A stretch of 64,000 bases of DNA, taken from contig REEN01000065.1 of NCBI GenBank assembly GCA_007695015.1, forward strand, positions 51,466 through 115,465, written 5' to 3'. Position 1 is the first letter of the stretch, and the number at the start of each line of letters is the position of its first letter. The notes under the pieces were generated by a model that was not told the origin of the DNA, did not search any database, and saw only the letters and a program-made list of their open reading frames with translations. The translations under genes and the position numbers were made by a program. Positions 40,731 through 49,684 of the stretch are shown in pieces. Origin of the DNA: Marinilabiliales bacterium. GTDB taxonomy: Bacteria; Bacteroidota; Bacteroidia; Bacteroidales; PUMT01.

Positions 40731-40744
40731 AGGGGAAGCGGACT

Positions 40745-42079
40745 ATGAAAAAACCGGATTTCCATCATGCGCTGAAGATTGACAGGGATGTGTGCATAGG
40801 TTGCACGCATTGTATGAATATATGCCCCACCGAAGCGATCAGGGTCAGGAACGGGAAAGCGGTGCTGATTGACAACAGGTGTGTTGATTGCGGGTTCTGC
40901 TACCGGGTATGTCCGGTTAATGCAATAATTGTCGAGCAGGACGACTTCAACAGGATCTTTGAATACAAGGTCAGGGTTGCCCTTATGCCTGCCGTCCTTA
41001 CCGGGCAGTTTCCTGAAAATGTCTCGCTCAGGCAGATTCACAGTGAGTTGCTTGCTCTTGGGTTTACCCATATATGTGAGGTTGAACATGGGGTCGGGTT
41101 ACTTTATGGGGTGATGATGGAGTACATGGAGAAGCATAAAGGTACCCGCCCCCTGATATCGGCATTCTGTCCTGCGATAGTGCGGCTTATACAGGTCAGG
41201 TTCCCGGCACTTGTTGAGAACCTGATCCATCTCAAGCCCCCTCTTGACATATCTGCATTGGGATTCAGGGAGCAACTTATTGAGGAGGGATATGACGGCA
41301 ATGATATAGGGATATTCTATATAACACCGTGTGCTGCCAAGATCGCCGCTGTTAAAAGTCCGGTCGGCCAGGAAGATTCCCCGATAACCGGTGTAATAAA
41401 CATGAATTTCTTATTCAATAAAGCCTATACCAGGGTCAGGCAGGAAAAAGGTGATTCCTGCATAGTGCCTGAGATACGGCAGCTTACACCAAGATCTTTG
41501 CTGTGGAGCCTTACCGGTGGAGAATCTGATCATGCACCCGGAAGAAGTCTTGCCATAGACGAGATACACAATGTGATCAATTTTTTGGAACAACTTGAGA
41601 ACGAGGAGATGATGGATATAGACTTCCTTGAGTTGCGGGCCTGCGATGAGAGCTGTGCAGGCGGAGTACTTACCACGGCAAACCGCTTTTTTACAGTTGA
41701 AAGACTCAGGAAGCTGGCTGAACAACTGGTGGATGATGTGACTCACGGAGAGACCGGAGATTTTCTGAAAAAGCAGATGACCATCAGTCCCATTGAGCCC
41801 CGTTCAATGCTCAAGCTTGATGAGGATATGTCGGAGGCCATGAAAAAGCTGAAAAGGGTTGAAGAGATAACCAAGTGTCTCCCTGATGTGGACTGTGCCG
41901 CTTGCGGCTCGCCCAATTGCCAGGCATTTGCCGAGGACATTGTACAGGGTTATGCAAAGATAAACCAGTGTGTATTTGTGCAGCGTATCTTTGAGAACAG
42001 GGGGATACTCTCATGCGAGGAATCACTCAGGATCATGAAAGAGGTATGGGGAGGGGACAAGCTTGACAAGAATTGCTGA
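40745..42079 (+). CDS. Sensory-type [FeFe]-hydrogenase-like protein (HydS-like)
   Basis: A 444-residue protein with two N-terminal [4Fe-4S] motifs (CIGCTHCMNICP, CVDCGFCYRVCP), an H-cluster-like domain and a C-terminal Fes4-type cluster domain (CLPDVDCAACGSPNC). All four [4Fe-4S]H cysteines are present: Cys142 (AFCPAI), Cys196 (TPCAAK), Cys300 and Cys304 (ACDESC). The catalytic proton-relay Cys is Phe141, and the GGGQP tail and the L2 Glu are lost. This pattern fits putative sensory groups (C/D) rather than an H2-producing enzyme. It lacks the PAS domain of known HydS, and neighbours supply the output modules. Confidence 0.85.
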   Translation: MKKPDFHHALKIDRDVCIGCTHCMNICPTEAIRVRNGKAVLIDNRCVDCGFCYRVCPVNAIIVEQDDFNRIFEYKVRVALMPAVLTGQFPENVSLRQIHSELLALGFTHICEVEHGVGLLYGVMMEYMEKHKGTRPLISAFCPAIVRLIQVRFPALVENLIHLKPPLDISALGFREQLIEEGYDGNDIGIFYITPCAAKIAAVKSPVGQEDSPITGVINMNFLFNKAYTRVRQEKGDSCIVPEIRQLTPRSLLWSLTGGESDHAPGRSLAIDEIHNVINFLEQLENEEMMDIDFLELRACDESCAGGVLTTANRFFTVERLRKLAEQLVDDVTHGETGDFLKKQMTISPIEPRSMLKLDEDMSEAMKKLKRVEEITKCLPDVDCAACGSPNCQAFAEDIVQGYAKINQCVFVQRIFENRGILSCEESLRIMKEVWGGDKLDKNC

Positions 42080-42144
42080 AATACCGGCCCGGCAGTAAAT
42101 GGTCAGGCATAAACAGTTTGTAAAATAATTAATGCAGAAGAAAA

Positions 42145-42483
42145 ATGACAGTTGCAGATATAGTAAAAGAGCTTGGATTAAAGGTGTTCTCAGGTGAAGA
42201 AAACCTCGACGGGAAAGTTACGGGCGGTTATGTTTCTGACCTGCTTAGTGATGTGATGGGTAACGCTGCTGAAGGTATGGTATGGATCACCCTTCAGACG
42301 CACCGGAACGTAACCGCAGTTGCATCTCTGAAGGATCTTGCGGCAATCATACTTGTCAAGGGGCTTGTGCCCGACGATGATATGGCCGGCCAGGCAGCCA
42401 TGGAGGGTATACCGGTTTTGGGGACCGGAATGCAGGCATTCGATGTGGCCGGGAAGCTTCACAACCTGCTGAACAGGGAATAG
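42145..42483 (+). CDS. DRTGG domain protein, second copy
   Basis: A 112-residue DRTGG-domain protein: MTVADIVKELGLKVFSGE, then GKVTGGYVSDLLSDVMGNA, and IPVLGTGMQAFDVAGKLHNLL near the end. It has the more standard signature of the two copies. Placed after the HydS-like gene and before a PHP gene, it repeats the DRTGG-plus-enzyme pattern. It is a likely ligand-binding regulatory protein with no catalytic motif. Confidence 0.82.
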   Translation: MTVADIVKELGLKVFSGEENLDGKVTGGYVSDLLSDVMGNAAEGMVWITLQTHRNVTAVASLKDLAAIILVKGLVPDDDMAGQAAMEGIPVLGTGMQAFDVAGKLHNLLNRE

Positions 42484-42529
42484 GCCTTCCGGTAACGGCA
42501 GGGAAAAACCAGGCAAAAACCAGGCAACA

Positions 42530-43270
42530 ATGAATGATTACAGGGCCGACTTACACATACATTCAGTCCTCTCCCCATGCGGGGACCTTGAGATGAGTCC
42601 CCGAAACATCATCAGCCATGCCGTTGAAAAGAAGATAGATATTCTGGGTATAACCGATCACAATTCAACAAGGCACGGGCCTCTGATGCGCAGACTGGGA
42701 AGGGAGAAAGGTATTTTCGTGCTTACCGGCGCCGAGGTCACCACCAGGGAAGAGGTCCACTGCCTCGCGTTCTTTGAAACAGACCGGCAACTCAAACTTT
42801 TCCAGGAATTCCTGGATGACGCTCTGATCCCTTTCAGAAATGATCCCCGGAGGTTCGGGCACCAGGTAGTCGTAGATGAAAATGATAATATTCTCGACGA
42901 GGTTGAAAACCTGCTGGTATACGCAATAGACAGGGATATTGATCAGGTGGAGGAGATGGTGCACAGTCTCGGCGGACTGTTCATACCGGCACACATTAAC
43001 AGGGGCATGAACAGTCTTATCAGCCAGCTTGGTTTTGTGCCGGAAGGTATAAAGGCAGATGCCCTCGAGATATCAAGGCATACCGGGAAAAAGGAGTTTC
43101 TCGGCGATAACCCGTACCTGTCTGATTTCACATTTCTGCAGAACTCTGATGCCCATTTTCCGGATGATATCGGGAGGGTGCATTCTCTGTTCAGAATGAA
43201 TGAGGCAAGTTTTTCCGAAATTAAAATGGCCCTGGCCGGTGAAGGGGGAAGGAGAGTGGTTTCGCCATGA
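42530..43270 (+). CDS. PHP-domain phosphoesterase
   Basis: A 246-residue PHP protein with the metal-binding start DLHIHSVLSPCGDLEM, GITDHNST, the AHINRGMNS His and QNSDAHFPDD. The family hydrolyses phosphoesters, including nucleotide and polyol phosphates. In hydrogenase-linked gene sets it is thought to be a phosphatase for the signalling proteins, but this is unproven. Its stop overlaps the next ATG by four bases (ATGA). Confidence 0.85.
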   Translation: MNDYRADLHIHSVLSPCGDLEMSPRNIISHAVEKKIDILGITDHNSTRHGPLMRRLGREKGIFVLTGAEVTTREEVHCLAFFETDRQLKLFQEFLDDALIPFRNDPRRFGHQVVVDENDNILDEVENLLVYAIDRDIDQVEEMVHSLGGLFIPAHINRGMNSLISQLGFVPEGIKADALEISRHTGKKEFLGDNPYLSDFTFLQNSDAHFPDDIGRVHSLFRMNEASFSEIKMALAGEGGRRVVSP

Positions 43271-43836
43271 AGGATATAGCATTGCATATACTTGACATAG
43301 CCCAGAATTCTGTGGTTGCCGGTGCTAAACTGATTGTTGTTGAGACAAAAGAGTGTCGCGGATCGGACAGGTTAACGGTGACTTTAACCGATAACGGCTG
43401 CGGAATGGATAGCGAAACTGTTGAGAAGCTGACTGATCCGTGGTTTACGTCGCGGACAACCCGAAGGGTCGGAATGGGGATACCACTGCTGATGCAGAGT
43501 GCGGTTCAGGCCGGGGGCTGGATCGATATAAGCTCTGAACCGGGCAATGGGACCAGGGTCACGGCGGTTTTCAGCCTTTCGCATATTGACCTTCCGCCGA
43601 AAGGCGATATAGCAGGGGTAATAAGCATGCTTGCAGGCGCCAATCCGGAAATGGATTTTGTTTACCGGCACAAATACGGAGAGGCTGAATATATCTTTGA
43701 TACCCGTGAGGTGAAAGAGGTGCTGGAAGGTGTGCCGCTGAGTGAGCCAAAAGTGATCGGATATATGAAGGAGATGATCGCAGAGAATCTGGGCGAGCTT
43801 GAACAACAATTTACAAAGTATAATAAAAATCATTAA
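43267..43836 (+). CDS. Histidine-kinase-like ATP-binding protein (HATPase)
   Basis: A 189-residue GHKL-domain protein. DIAQNSVVAGA is the N box, DNGCGMD the G1 box and RRVGMGIPLL the G2 box. It has no dimerisation or His-phosphotransfer domain, so it is an isolated ATPase module. A C-terminal tail (about residues 115-189) is unassigned. It is translationally coupled to the PHP gene and ends the signalling block 76 nt before the ferredoxin-like gene. Confidence 0.83.
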   Translation: MKDIALHILDIAQNSVVAGAKLIVVETKECRGSDRLTVTLTDNGCGMDSETVEKLTDPWFTSRTTRRVGMGIPLLMQSAVQAGGWIDISSEPGNGTRVTAVFSLSHIDLPPKGDIAGVISMLAGANPEMDFVYRHKYGEAEYIFDTREVKEVLEGVPLSEPKVIGYMKEMIAENLGELEQQFTKYNKNH

Positions 43837-43912
43837 TTTTTTATATTTAATGGGATAGCTTTGTCATCCCTGAAAAGATTGCAGAATTTCTAAAAACTAT
43901 AAAAATACGGAT

Positions 43913-44311
43913 ATGGCAAAAGTAAAGTCACTGGCTGACCTTAAGAAGATGAAGGAGCAGCTTCAGTCATCGATCTCCCTCAGGGAGAAAAGCGAGCACC
44001 CCGAGGGTATGGTGCAGGTCAAGGTAGCCATGGCTACATGCGGGATCGCATCGGGAGCAAAGGATGTAATGGAATTCTTTACCGGCAACCTTGAGAAGCG
44101 CAATGTTGAGGCCATCGTTACCCAGACCGGCTGTATGGGCTACTGCTATGCCGAACCGACCATTGAGGTCAGGCTTCCCGGACAGGACCCTGTCGTCTAT
44201 GGTTTCGTTGACGTGAAAAAGGCCGATGAGATAATTGAAAAGTATATTAAGCAGGGAGAGCTGGTAGACGGGATAATCCCGGTTAATTATGAAACTATTG
44301 ATAAAAAATAA
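43913..44311 (+). CDS. Thioredoxin-like [2Fe-2S] ferredoxin-like protein (hydrogenase-associated)
   Basis: A 132-residue protein of the (2Fe-2S) ferredoxin-like family. The N-terminal helix (SLADLKKMKEQLQSS) is followed by MATCGIASG (Cys43) and QTGCMGYC (Cys74, Cys78). The usual C-x4-C is missing its second Cys, leaving three of the four ligands. The protein may therefore hold a cluster with another ligand or none. It starts the second hydrogenase set, 20 nt before hydB, and probably passes electrons or assists assembly. Confidence 0.8.
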   Translation: MAKVKSLADLKKMKEQLQSSISLREKSEHPEGMVQVKVAMATCGIASGAKDVMEFFTGNLEKRNVEAIVTQTGCMGYCYAEPTIEVRLPGQDPVVYGFVDVKKADEIIEKYIKQGELVDGIIPVNYETIDKK

Positions 44312-44331
44312 TACACAAAAGGAACAGAACA

Positions 44332-46125
44332 ATGTCTAAATACAAAATGCATCTCCTTGTATGCGGCGGAACAGGCTGCCATGCCTCAGCTTCAAACCAG
44401 CTTCTTGAAAACCTCAAGAAGGAGGTGGCCGACAAGGACCTTTCCGGTGAAGTGCAGGTAATATCCACTGGTTGCTTCGGTTTTTGCGAAAAGGGACCGA
44501 TAGTGAAAACTATTCCCGATAATACCTTCTATACGGAGGTGAAGCCTGAAGACGCAACCGATATAGTTGCCGAACACGTCATCAAGGGCCGCCAGGTAAA
44601 AAGACTCCTTTACAAGGACCCCGTAAGGAAAGAGGTGATAAGCGACTCCAAAGATATGGGGTTCTACAAGAAGCAGCTCAGAATAGCGCTGAGAAATTGC
44701 GGCTTTATCAATCCCGAGAATATTGACGAGTATATTGCAGCTGACGGTTATAATGCCCTCGGTAAGGTTTTGACAGAAATGACTCCCGAAGAGGCTACCA
44801 AAGTTGTGATTGATAGCGGACTAAGAGGGCGCGGTGGCGGCGGGTTTCCTGCCGGTGTAAAATGGGACATAGCACGCAAGGTCGAATCCGATCAGAAATA
44901 TGTGGTTTGCAATGCCGACGAGGGCGACCCCGGGGCATTCATGGACCGCTCAATTCTCGAGGGTGACCCCCATTCAGTTATCGAGGCTATGGCTATCAAC
45001 GGTTACTGTATAGGGGCGGATAAAGGGCTGGTATATATTCGTGCAGAATATCCGCTGGCCATCGAGAGGCTGAAGATAGCACTTGACCAGGCAAGGGAAT
45101 ACGGCCTGCTGGGTGAGGATATCCTTGGTACCGGTTTTAATTTTGAAATTGAGATACGTTATGGCGCCGGCGCCTTCGTATGCGGTGAGGAGACGGCACT
45201 TATCCATTCAATGGAGGGTCACAGGGGCGAACCTACATTCAAGCCCCCTTTCCCGGCGCAGTCGGGTTACCTCGGCAAGCCGACCAACGTAAACAACGTG
45301 GAGACCTTTGCCAACATACCTGTTATTTATAACAAGGGAGCAGAATGGTTTGCATCAATCGGAACAGAAAAGTCCAAAGGGACAAAGGTATTTGCCCTTG
45401 CGGGGAAGATAAATAACGTCGGACTTATTGAGGTGCCTATGGGAACCACCCTCCGTGAGGTTATTTTTGAAATAGGGGGCGGGATAAAAGATGGTAAAAA
45501 GTTTAAGGCCGTTCAGACAGGCGGTCCCTCCGGGGGATGCCTTACCGAGAAGCACCTTGACACACCCATTGATTTTGATACTCTGATTGCAAGCGGATCG
45601 ATGATGGGCTCGGGCGGTATGATCGTAATGGACGAGGATGACTGCATGGTATCGGTGGCCCGTTTCTACCTCGATTTTACCGTCGAGGAATCCTGCGGGA
45701 AGTGCACTCCCTGCCGGGTCGGGAACAAAAGGTTATATGAGCTGCTGGATGTGATCAGCAAGGGCAACGGCACACATGCCGAACTTGACAAGCTCAGGAA
45801 CCTGAGTGAAGTGATAAAGGATACATCGTTGTGCGGACTGGGGCAGACATCACCGAACCCTGTTCTGTCAACAATGGACAATTTCTGGGATGAATATCTC
45901 TCTCACGTCGAAGATAAGATGTGTCCTGCCGGGCAGTGCAAGGAGCTCATCCGCTACGAGGTTGTCGAGGAGAACTGTGTGGGCTGTACTGCCTGTGCCC
46001 GCAACTGCCCCGTCAACTGCATCAGCGGCGAGCGGAAAGAGATCCATTTCATAGATCAGAGCCTCTGCATAAAATGCGGAGCCTGCTTCGAGAAGTGCAA
46101 GTTTAATGCAATAAGTGTGTCATAA
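44332..46125 (+). CDS. [FeFe]-hydrogenase NADH-binding subunit, full-length NuoF-like (HydB), second set
   Basis: A 597-residue HydB. It has an N-terminal thioredoxin-like [2Fe-2S] domain (Cys11, 16, 48, 52), the NuoF core with GLRGRGGGGFPAGVKW, NADEGDPGAFMDRS and GAGAFVCGEETAL, the [4Fe-4S] motif SCGKCTPCRVG, and a C-terminal domain with two [4Fe-4S] motifs (CVGCTACARNCP, CIKCGACFEKCK). This is the layout of bifurcating HydABC enzymes that combine NADH and ferredoxin oxidation to make H2. It is 15 nt before hydA. Confidence 0.94.
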   Translation: MSKYKMHLLVCGGTGCHASASNQLLENLKKEVADKDLSGEVQVISTGCFGFCEKGPIVKTIPDNTFYTEVKPEDATDIVAEHVIKGRQVKRLLYKDPVRKEVISDSKDMGFYKKQLRIALRNCGFINPENIDEYIAADGYNALGKVLTEMTPEEATKVVIDSGLRGRGGGGFPAGVKWDIARKVESDQKYVVCNADEGDPGAFMDRSILEGDPHSVIEAMAINGYCIGADKGLVYIRAEYPLAIERLKIALDQAREYGLLGEDILGTGFNFEIEIRYGAGAFVCGEETALIHSMEGHRGEPTFKPPFPAQSGYLGKPTNVNNVETFANIPVIYNKGAEWFASIGTEKSKGTKVFALAGKINNVGLIEVPMGTTLREVIFEIGGGIKDGKKFKAVQTGGPSGGCLTEKHLDTPIDFDTLIASGSMMGSGGMIVMDEDDCMVSVARFYLDFTVEESCGKCTPCRVGNKRLYELLDVISKGNGTHAELDKLRNLSEVIKDTSLCGLGQTSPNPVLSTMDNFWDEYLSHVEDKMCPAGQCKELIRYEVVEENCVGCTACARNCPVNCISGERKEIHFIDQSLCIKCGACFEKCKFNAISVS

Positions 46126-46140
46126 ATTATTTTTAATATA

Positions 46141-47934
46141 ATGGAAAAAATAAAAGTTAAAATAGATAACCGGATGGTTGAGGTGGGAAAGGGAACCACA
46201 ATCCTTGAGGCCGCCAGGAAGATTGATATAGATATTCCCACCCTCTGCTATATGAACCTTGGGGATATGGGGATCGAGCACAAGCCGGGCGGATGCCGCA
46301 TCTGTGTTGTGGAGGTCGACGGGCGCAGGAACCTGGCGCCTTCGTGTGCGACTGACTGCCATGACGGGATGGAGGTGAAGACCCACAGCATCAGGGTGCT
46401 GAATGCGCGCCGCACGGTGATGGAACTGATGCTCTCCGACCATCCTTTTGAGTGCCTTACATGTGCCAAGTCGGGCAACTGCGATCTGCAGAGCATGGCG
46501 ATCAAGTTCGGGATAAGGGAAATAACCTATGAAGGTGAAAAATCAACCTACAAGCCCGATACATCTCCTGCTATACTGCGTGATGTGGATAAATGCATTA
46601 TGTGCCGCCGTTGCGAGAAGATGTGCAACGAGGTGCAGACAGTAGGAGTTCTCTCTGCCATAAACCGCGGCTTTGAGTCGGTGGTTGCACCTGCATTTGA
46701 GAGAAACCTTGATCACAGTGAATGTACCTATTGCGGCCAGTGCGTAGCTGTCTGCCCAACTGCAGCGCTTACCGAAGTTGACCATACCAACCAGGTGCTG
46801 CGGGCACTGGCAGATCCAAACAAGACAGTAGTGGTTCAGACTGCTCCTGCCGTAAGGGCAGCCCTCGGCGAGGAGTTCGGGATGGAACCGGGAACGCTGG
46901 TTACAGGCAAGATGGTGGCGGCGCTCAAGCAGCTGGAGTTCGACTATGTTTTTGACACTGATTTTGCTGCCGACCTTACCATCATGGAGGAGGGCGCTGA
47001 GATACTGGGGCGTCTCGGGAAGTTCCTCGCGGGGGATAAGGATGTTAAACTGCCAATTCTTACATCATGCTGCCCCGGATGGGTGAGCTTCTTCGAGTAT
47101 CATTTTCCCGACATGCTTGACATACCTTCAACAGCAAGATCGCCGCAGCAGATGTTCGGTGCGATAGCAAAGACTTACTTTGCAGATAAGATCAAGAGAG
47201 ACCGCAAGGATATGGTGGTAGTATCTATTATGCCATGCGTCGCCAAAAAATTTGAGTGCACACGCGAGGAATTCAGCGTGGACGGGAATCCGGATGTCGA
47301 TTTTTCATTGTCGACCCGCGAGCTGGCCAATCTCATAAAGAGGGCAAATATTGATTTCAACAAGCTTTCCGACGAGGAGTTTGACGGCCCCATGGGCGAA
47401 TCTACAGGCGCCGCTGTGATCTTCGGAACTACTGGCGGGGTGATCGAGGCTGCCACAAGGAGTGCATACGAGATGCATACAGGCAATAAGCTTGAAAAAG
47501 TTGATTTTGAGCAGTTAAGGGGGATGGAAGGTATCAGGGAAGCTACTGTCGATTTTGACGGCTTCCCGCTGAAGATAGGTATCGCCCACGGACTGGGAAA
47601 TGCCAGGAAGCTGCTGGAGGACATCCGGTCAGGAAACAGCGAGTTCCACGCTATAGAGATCATGGCCTGTCCGGGCGGTTGTATCGGGGGAGGGGGACAG
47701 CCCCTGCACCATGGTAATTCGGCTATTCTGAAAGCAAGACAGAAGGCCATTTACCAGGAAGATGCTGCCAAACCGATCAGAAAATCACATGAGAACCCTT
47801 CCATAATCAAGCTTTACAAGGAGTTCCTTGGTGAGCCCCTGGGCGAGAAGGCCCATCACCTGTTGCACACAAAGTATTTCGACAGGGGTAAGGAAATTGT
47901 TATTGACGCAGATGTGAAAGAAGAAAACAAGTAA
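46141..47934 (+). CDS. [FeFe]-hydrogenase catalytic subunit (HydA), second set
   Basis: A 597-residue catalytic subunit. N-terminal [2Fe-2S] domain, a His-Cys cluster site (SDHPFECLTC), two [4Fe-4S] clusters (CIMCRRCEKMC, CTYCGQCVAVCP) and the H-cluster domain. All three loops are canonical: TSCCPGW (Cys310, Cys311), MPCVAKKFE (Cys366) and MACPGGCIGGGGQP (Cys510, Cys514). The start IKVKIDNRMVEVGKG fits the ATG at 46141. It is the same length as the first HydA, but that one has Ser at the second L1 Cys. It probably produces H2 with HydB and HydC. The maturases HydE, HydF and HydG are not in the window. Confidence 0.95.
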   Translation: MEKIKVKIDNRMVEVGKGTTILEAARKIDIDIPTLCYMNLGDMGIEHKPGGCRICVVEVDGRRNLAPSCATDCHDGMEVKTHSIRVLNARRTVMELMLSDHPFECLTCAKSGNCDLQSMAIKFGIREITYEGEKSTYKPDTSPAILRDVDKCIMCRRCEKMCNEVQTVGVLSAINRGFESVVAPAFERNLDHSECTYCGQCVAVCPTAALTEVDHTNQVLRALADPNKTVVVQTAPAVRAALGEEFGMEPGTLVTGKMVAALKQLEFDYVFDTDFAADLTIMEEGAEILGRLGKFLAGDKDVKLPILTSCCPGWVSFFEYHFPDMLDIPSTARSPQQMFGAIAKTYFADKIKRDRKDMVVVSIMPCVAKKFECTREEFSVDGNPDVDFSLSTRELANLIKRANIDFNKLSDEEFDGPMGESTGAAVIFGTTGGVIEAATRSAYEMHTGNKLEKVDFEQLRGMEGIREATVDFDGFPLKIGIAHGLGNARKLLEDIRSGNSEFHAIEIMACPGGCIGGGGQPLHHGNSAILKARQKAIYQEDAAKPIRKSHENPSIIKLYKEFLGEPLGEKAHHLLHTKYFDRGKEIVIDADVKEENK

Positions 47935-47969
47935 AATATTATATTTCGAAACAAACAGGAGAACAGCAA

Positions 47970-48458
47970 ATGTCAGCAATCAAAATAAAACTCAGGGAAA
48001 ATGACCTCAAACAGCTCAAGGAGGTCTGCAGTTCGTTCAATAATGAACCTGGTGAGTTGATCAACGTGCTTCACAGGGCACAGGGGATTTTCGGGTACCT
48101 GCCTGCAGAGGTTCAGGAAGTGGTGGCCCGGGAGCTAAATGTATCTGTTGCCAAGGTTTATGGCGTGGTAACCTTCTATTCATTCTTCACGATGGTTCCG
48201 CGCGGCAAATATCCCATCTCTGTCTGTACGGGAACCGCCTGTTATGTTCGCGGAGCCGAGAAGGTGCTTGACGAGTTCAAGCGTATCCTGAAAGTGCCGG
48301 TAGGAGAGACCACTCCCGACGGCAGGTTTTCTATTGCGGGACTGAGGTGCGTGGGGGCATGCGGACTTGCACCGGTGGTGCTGGTGGGGGACAAAACTTA
48401 CGGACGCGTTGCTCCCGACGGAGTCAAAGAGATCCTCAAGGAATATGAGGATGATTAA
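47970..48458 (+). CDS. [FeFe]-hydrogenase gamma subunit, NuoE-like (HydC), second set
   Basis: A 162-residue NuoE-like subunit. VLHRAQGIFGYLPAEVQEVVARELNVSVAKVYG is the helical part. CTGTAC (C-x4-C) and RCVGAC (C-x3-C) are the [2Fe-2S] ligands. It is the last gene of the second set, 35 nt after hydA. The order B-A-C differs from the C-B-A order of the first set, which suggests separate origins rather than a simple duplication. Confidence 0.93.
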   Translation: MSAIKIKLRENDLKQLKEVCSSFNNEPGELINVLHRAQGIFGYLPAEVQEVVARELNVSVAKVYGVVTFYSFFTMVPRGKYPISVCTGTACYVRGAEKVLDEFKRILKVPVGETTPDGRFSIAGLRCVGACGLAPVVLVGDKTYGRVAPDGVKEILKEYEDD

Positions 48459-48618
48459 TATTGTCACTTCATTATTATAGTTAACCGGTAAGTTTTTGCT
48501 TAAAATAACATATCAATCTGCCATGACTTAATCCCGGCAGAGGCAATTTGGCCGGTTGACATGCAGTATGAGAAGAATGTCGCCGCAGGGTTACAGCAGC
48601 AGTCACCGAATCTGCCTG

Positions 48619-49494
48619 TCAGTCGTGAAACAGCAGCTGGCCGTTTTTGGTGAGGTGGAGGTATCTCAGTTCTGCCCTGCTGGAACTAAGGTTGAAGGGG
48701 ATCTGGATAAACGACCTGACGGTTTCTCCTTGCAGCCTTGCGGGTTCCCACTGTCCCGGAAGCATTTCGATCGTTTCCCTGAAAAAGGTATTGACAGATG
48801 GTACTGAGCCTTCAAGTACCCTTATTCCTGACAATTCTCCGTTCTCCATAACCACGGCACCAATAATAATCCGTTGGTTCATCTCAGGGAGATCCACTTG
48901 TTCGACCCTTGACATGACAAATCTCCTGAAAAACTCATCGCCAAAGGAATAGGTGGCCGGCTGGTCTGTGGAATAAAATATGTCGTGAATGTACTCGGTA
49001 CCGTCAGGGTAATAGTTTCTGTTGGAAACCAGTAAATTGTTATTGTATGTTGAAATTGATTTAATTGCACCTCCGGGATAGTATTCGGTTACCTCACCCT
49101 CAAGGTGCAGGTGGTAAGGGGAGGTTGTGTAGCCGGTTCTCATTATCTGCCCGGCTCTCTCTTCTGTAAAACGGTAAAGTCCGCGTTCAACCTCCTCAAT
49201 ATGCCGCATATACCTTTTCGAAAAAACCGTCTCTTCCCTGTAACGGATCTTCAGTGTGCCGTCCCGTGTAACTCTGATCCTCTCTGTCCTGATCCTCTGC
49301 GGCCCCTTTTCTGTGATCAGACTGTGCTGCACCCTGTAACGGCTGGCAGAGGACCTTGTAACAGTGATCTTCTCTATGGCCTTACCGGGCTCTTCGACCG
49401 GCTTACCGTTAACACCGTAGTAATATACTGTATCCCTCGCATTAAGGGTGACAGTAAGTGCCAGGAAAAGTACTATGATCGCTTTAATGTACAT
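48619..49494 (-). CDS. Secreted protein with TonB C-terminal-like domain
   Basis: A 291-residue exported protein (signal MYIKAIIVLFLALTVTLNA). The middle has MORN-like strands around EYYPGGAIKSISTYNNN and NYYPDGTEY. The end (IIGAVVMENGELSGIRVLEG and PGQWEPARLQGETVRSFIQIPFNL) looks like a TonB C-terminal domain. It lacks the usual N-terminal membrane anchor and proline-rich segment, so it is not a classical TonB. Role unknown; perhaps a periplasmic or surface protein. It runs opposite to its neighbours. Confidence 0.65.
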   Translation of the reverse strand: MYIKAIIVLFLALTVTLNARDTVYYYGVNGKPVEEPGKAIEKITVTRSSASRYRVQHSLITEKGPQRIRTERIRVTRDGTLKIRYREETVFSKRYMRHIEEVERGLYRFTEERAGQIMRTGYTTSPYHLHLEGEVTEYYPGGAIKSISTYNNNLLVSNRNYYPDGTEYIHDIFYSTDQPATYSFGDEFFRRFVMSRVEQVDLPEMNQRIIIGAVVMENGELSGIRVLEGSVPSVNTFFRETIEMLPGQWEPARLQGETVRSFIQIPFNLSSSRAELRYLHLTKNGQLLFHD

Positions 49495-49684
49495 GGCTGA
49501 ACGAAATTTGCTTCTCTTTGTTTGTTGTAATCAAGACCTGATCCTATAACTGACTGTAAAGATAAAATATTATACCCGGAAATTTATTACACCTGTGCAA
49601 TAAGTCGTTCCAGACAGCCCCGCCCGTTATTCCAGGCCGGTAAATTTGTTATATTCGTGCTGTAAATGTCATTATTTATCAGAG

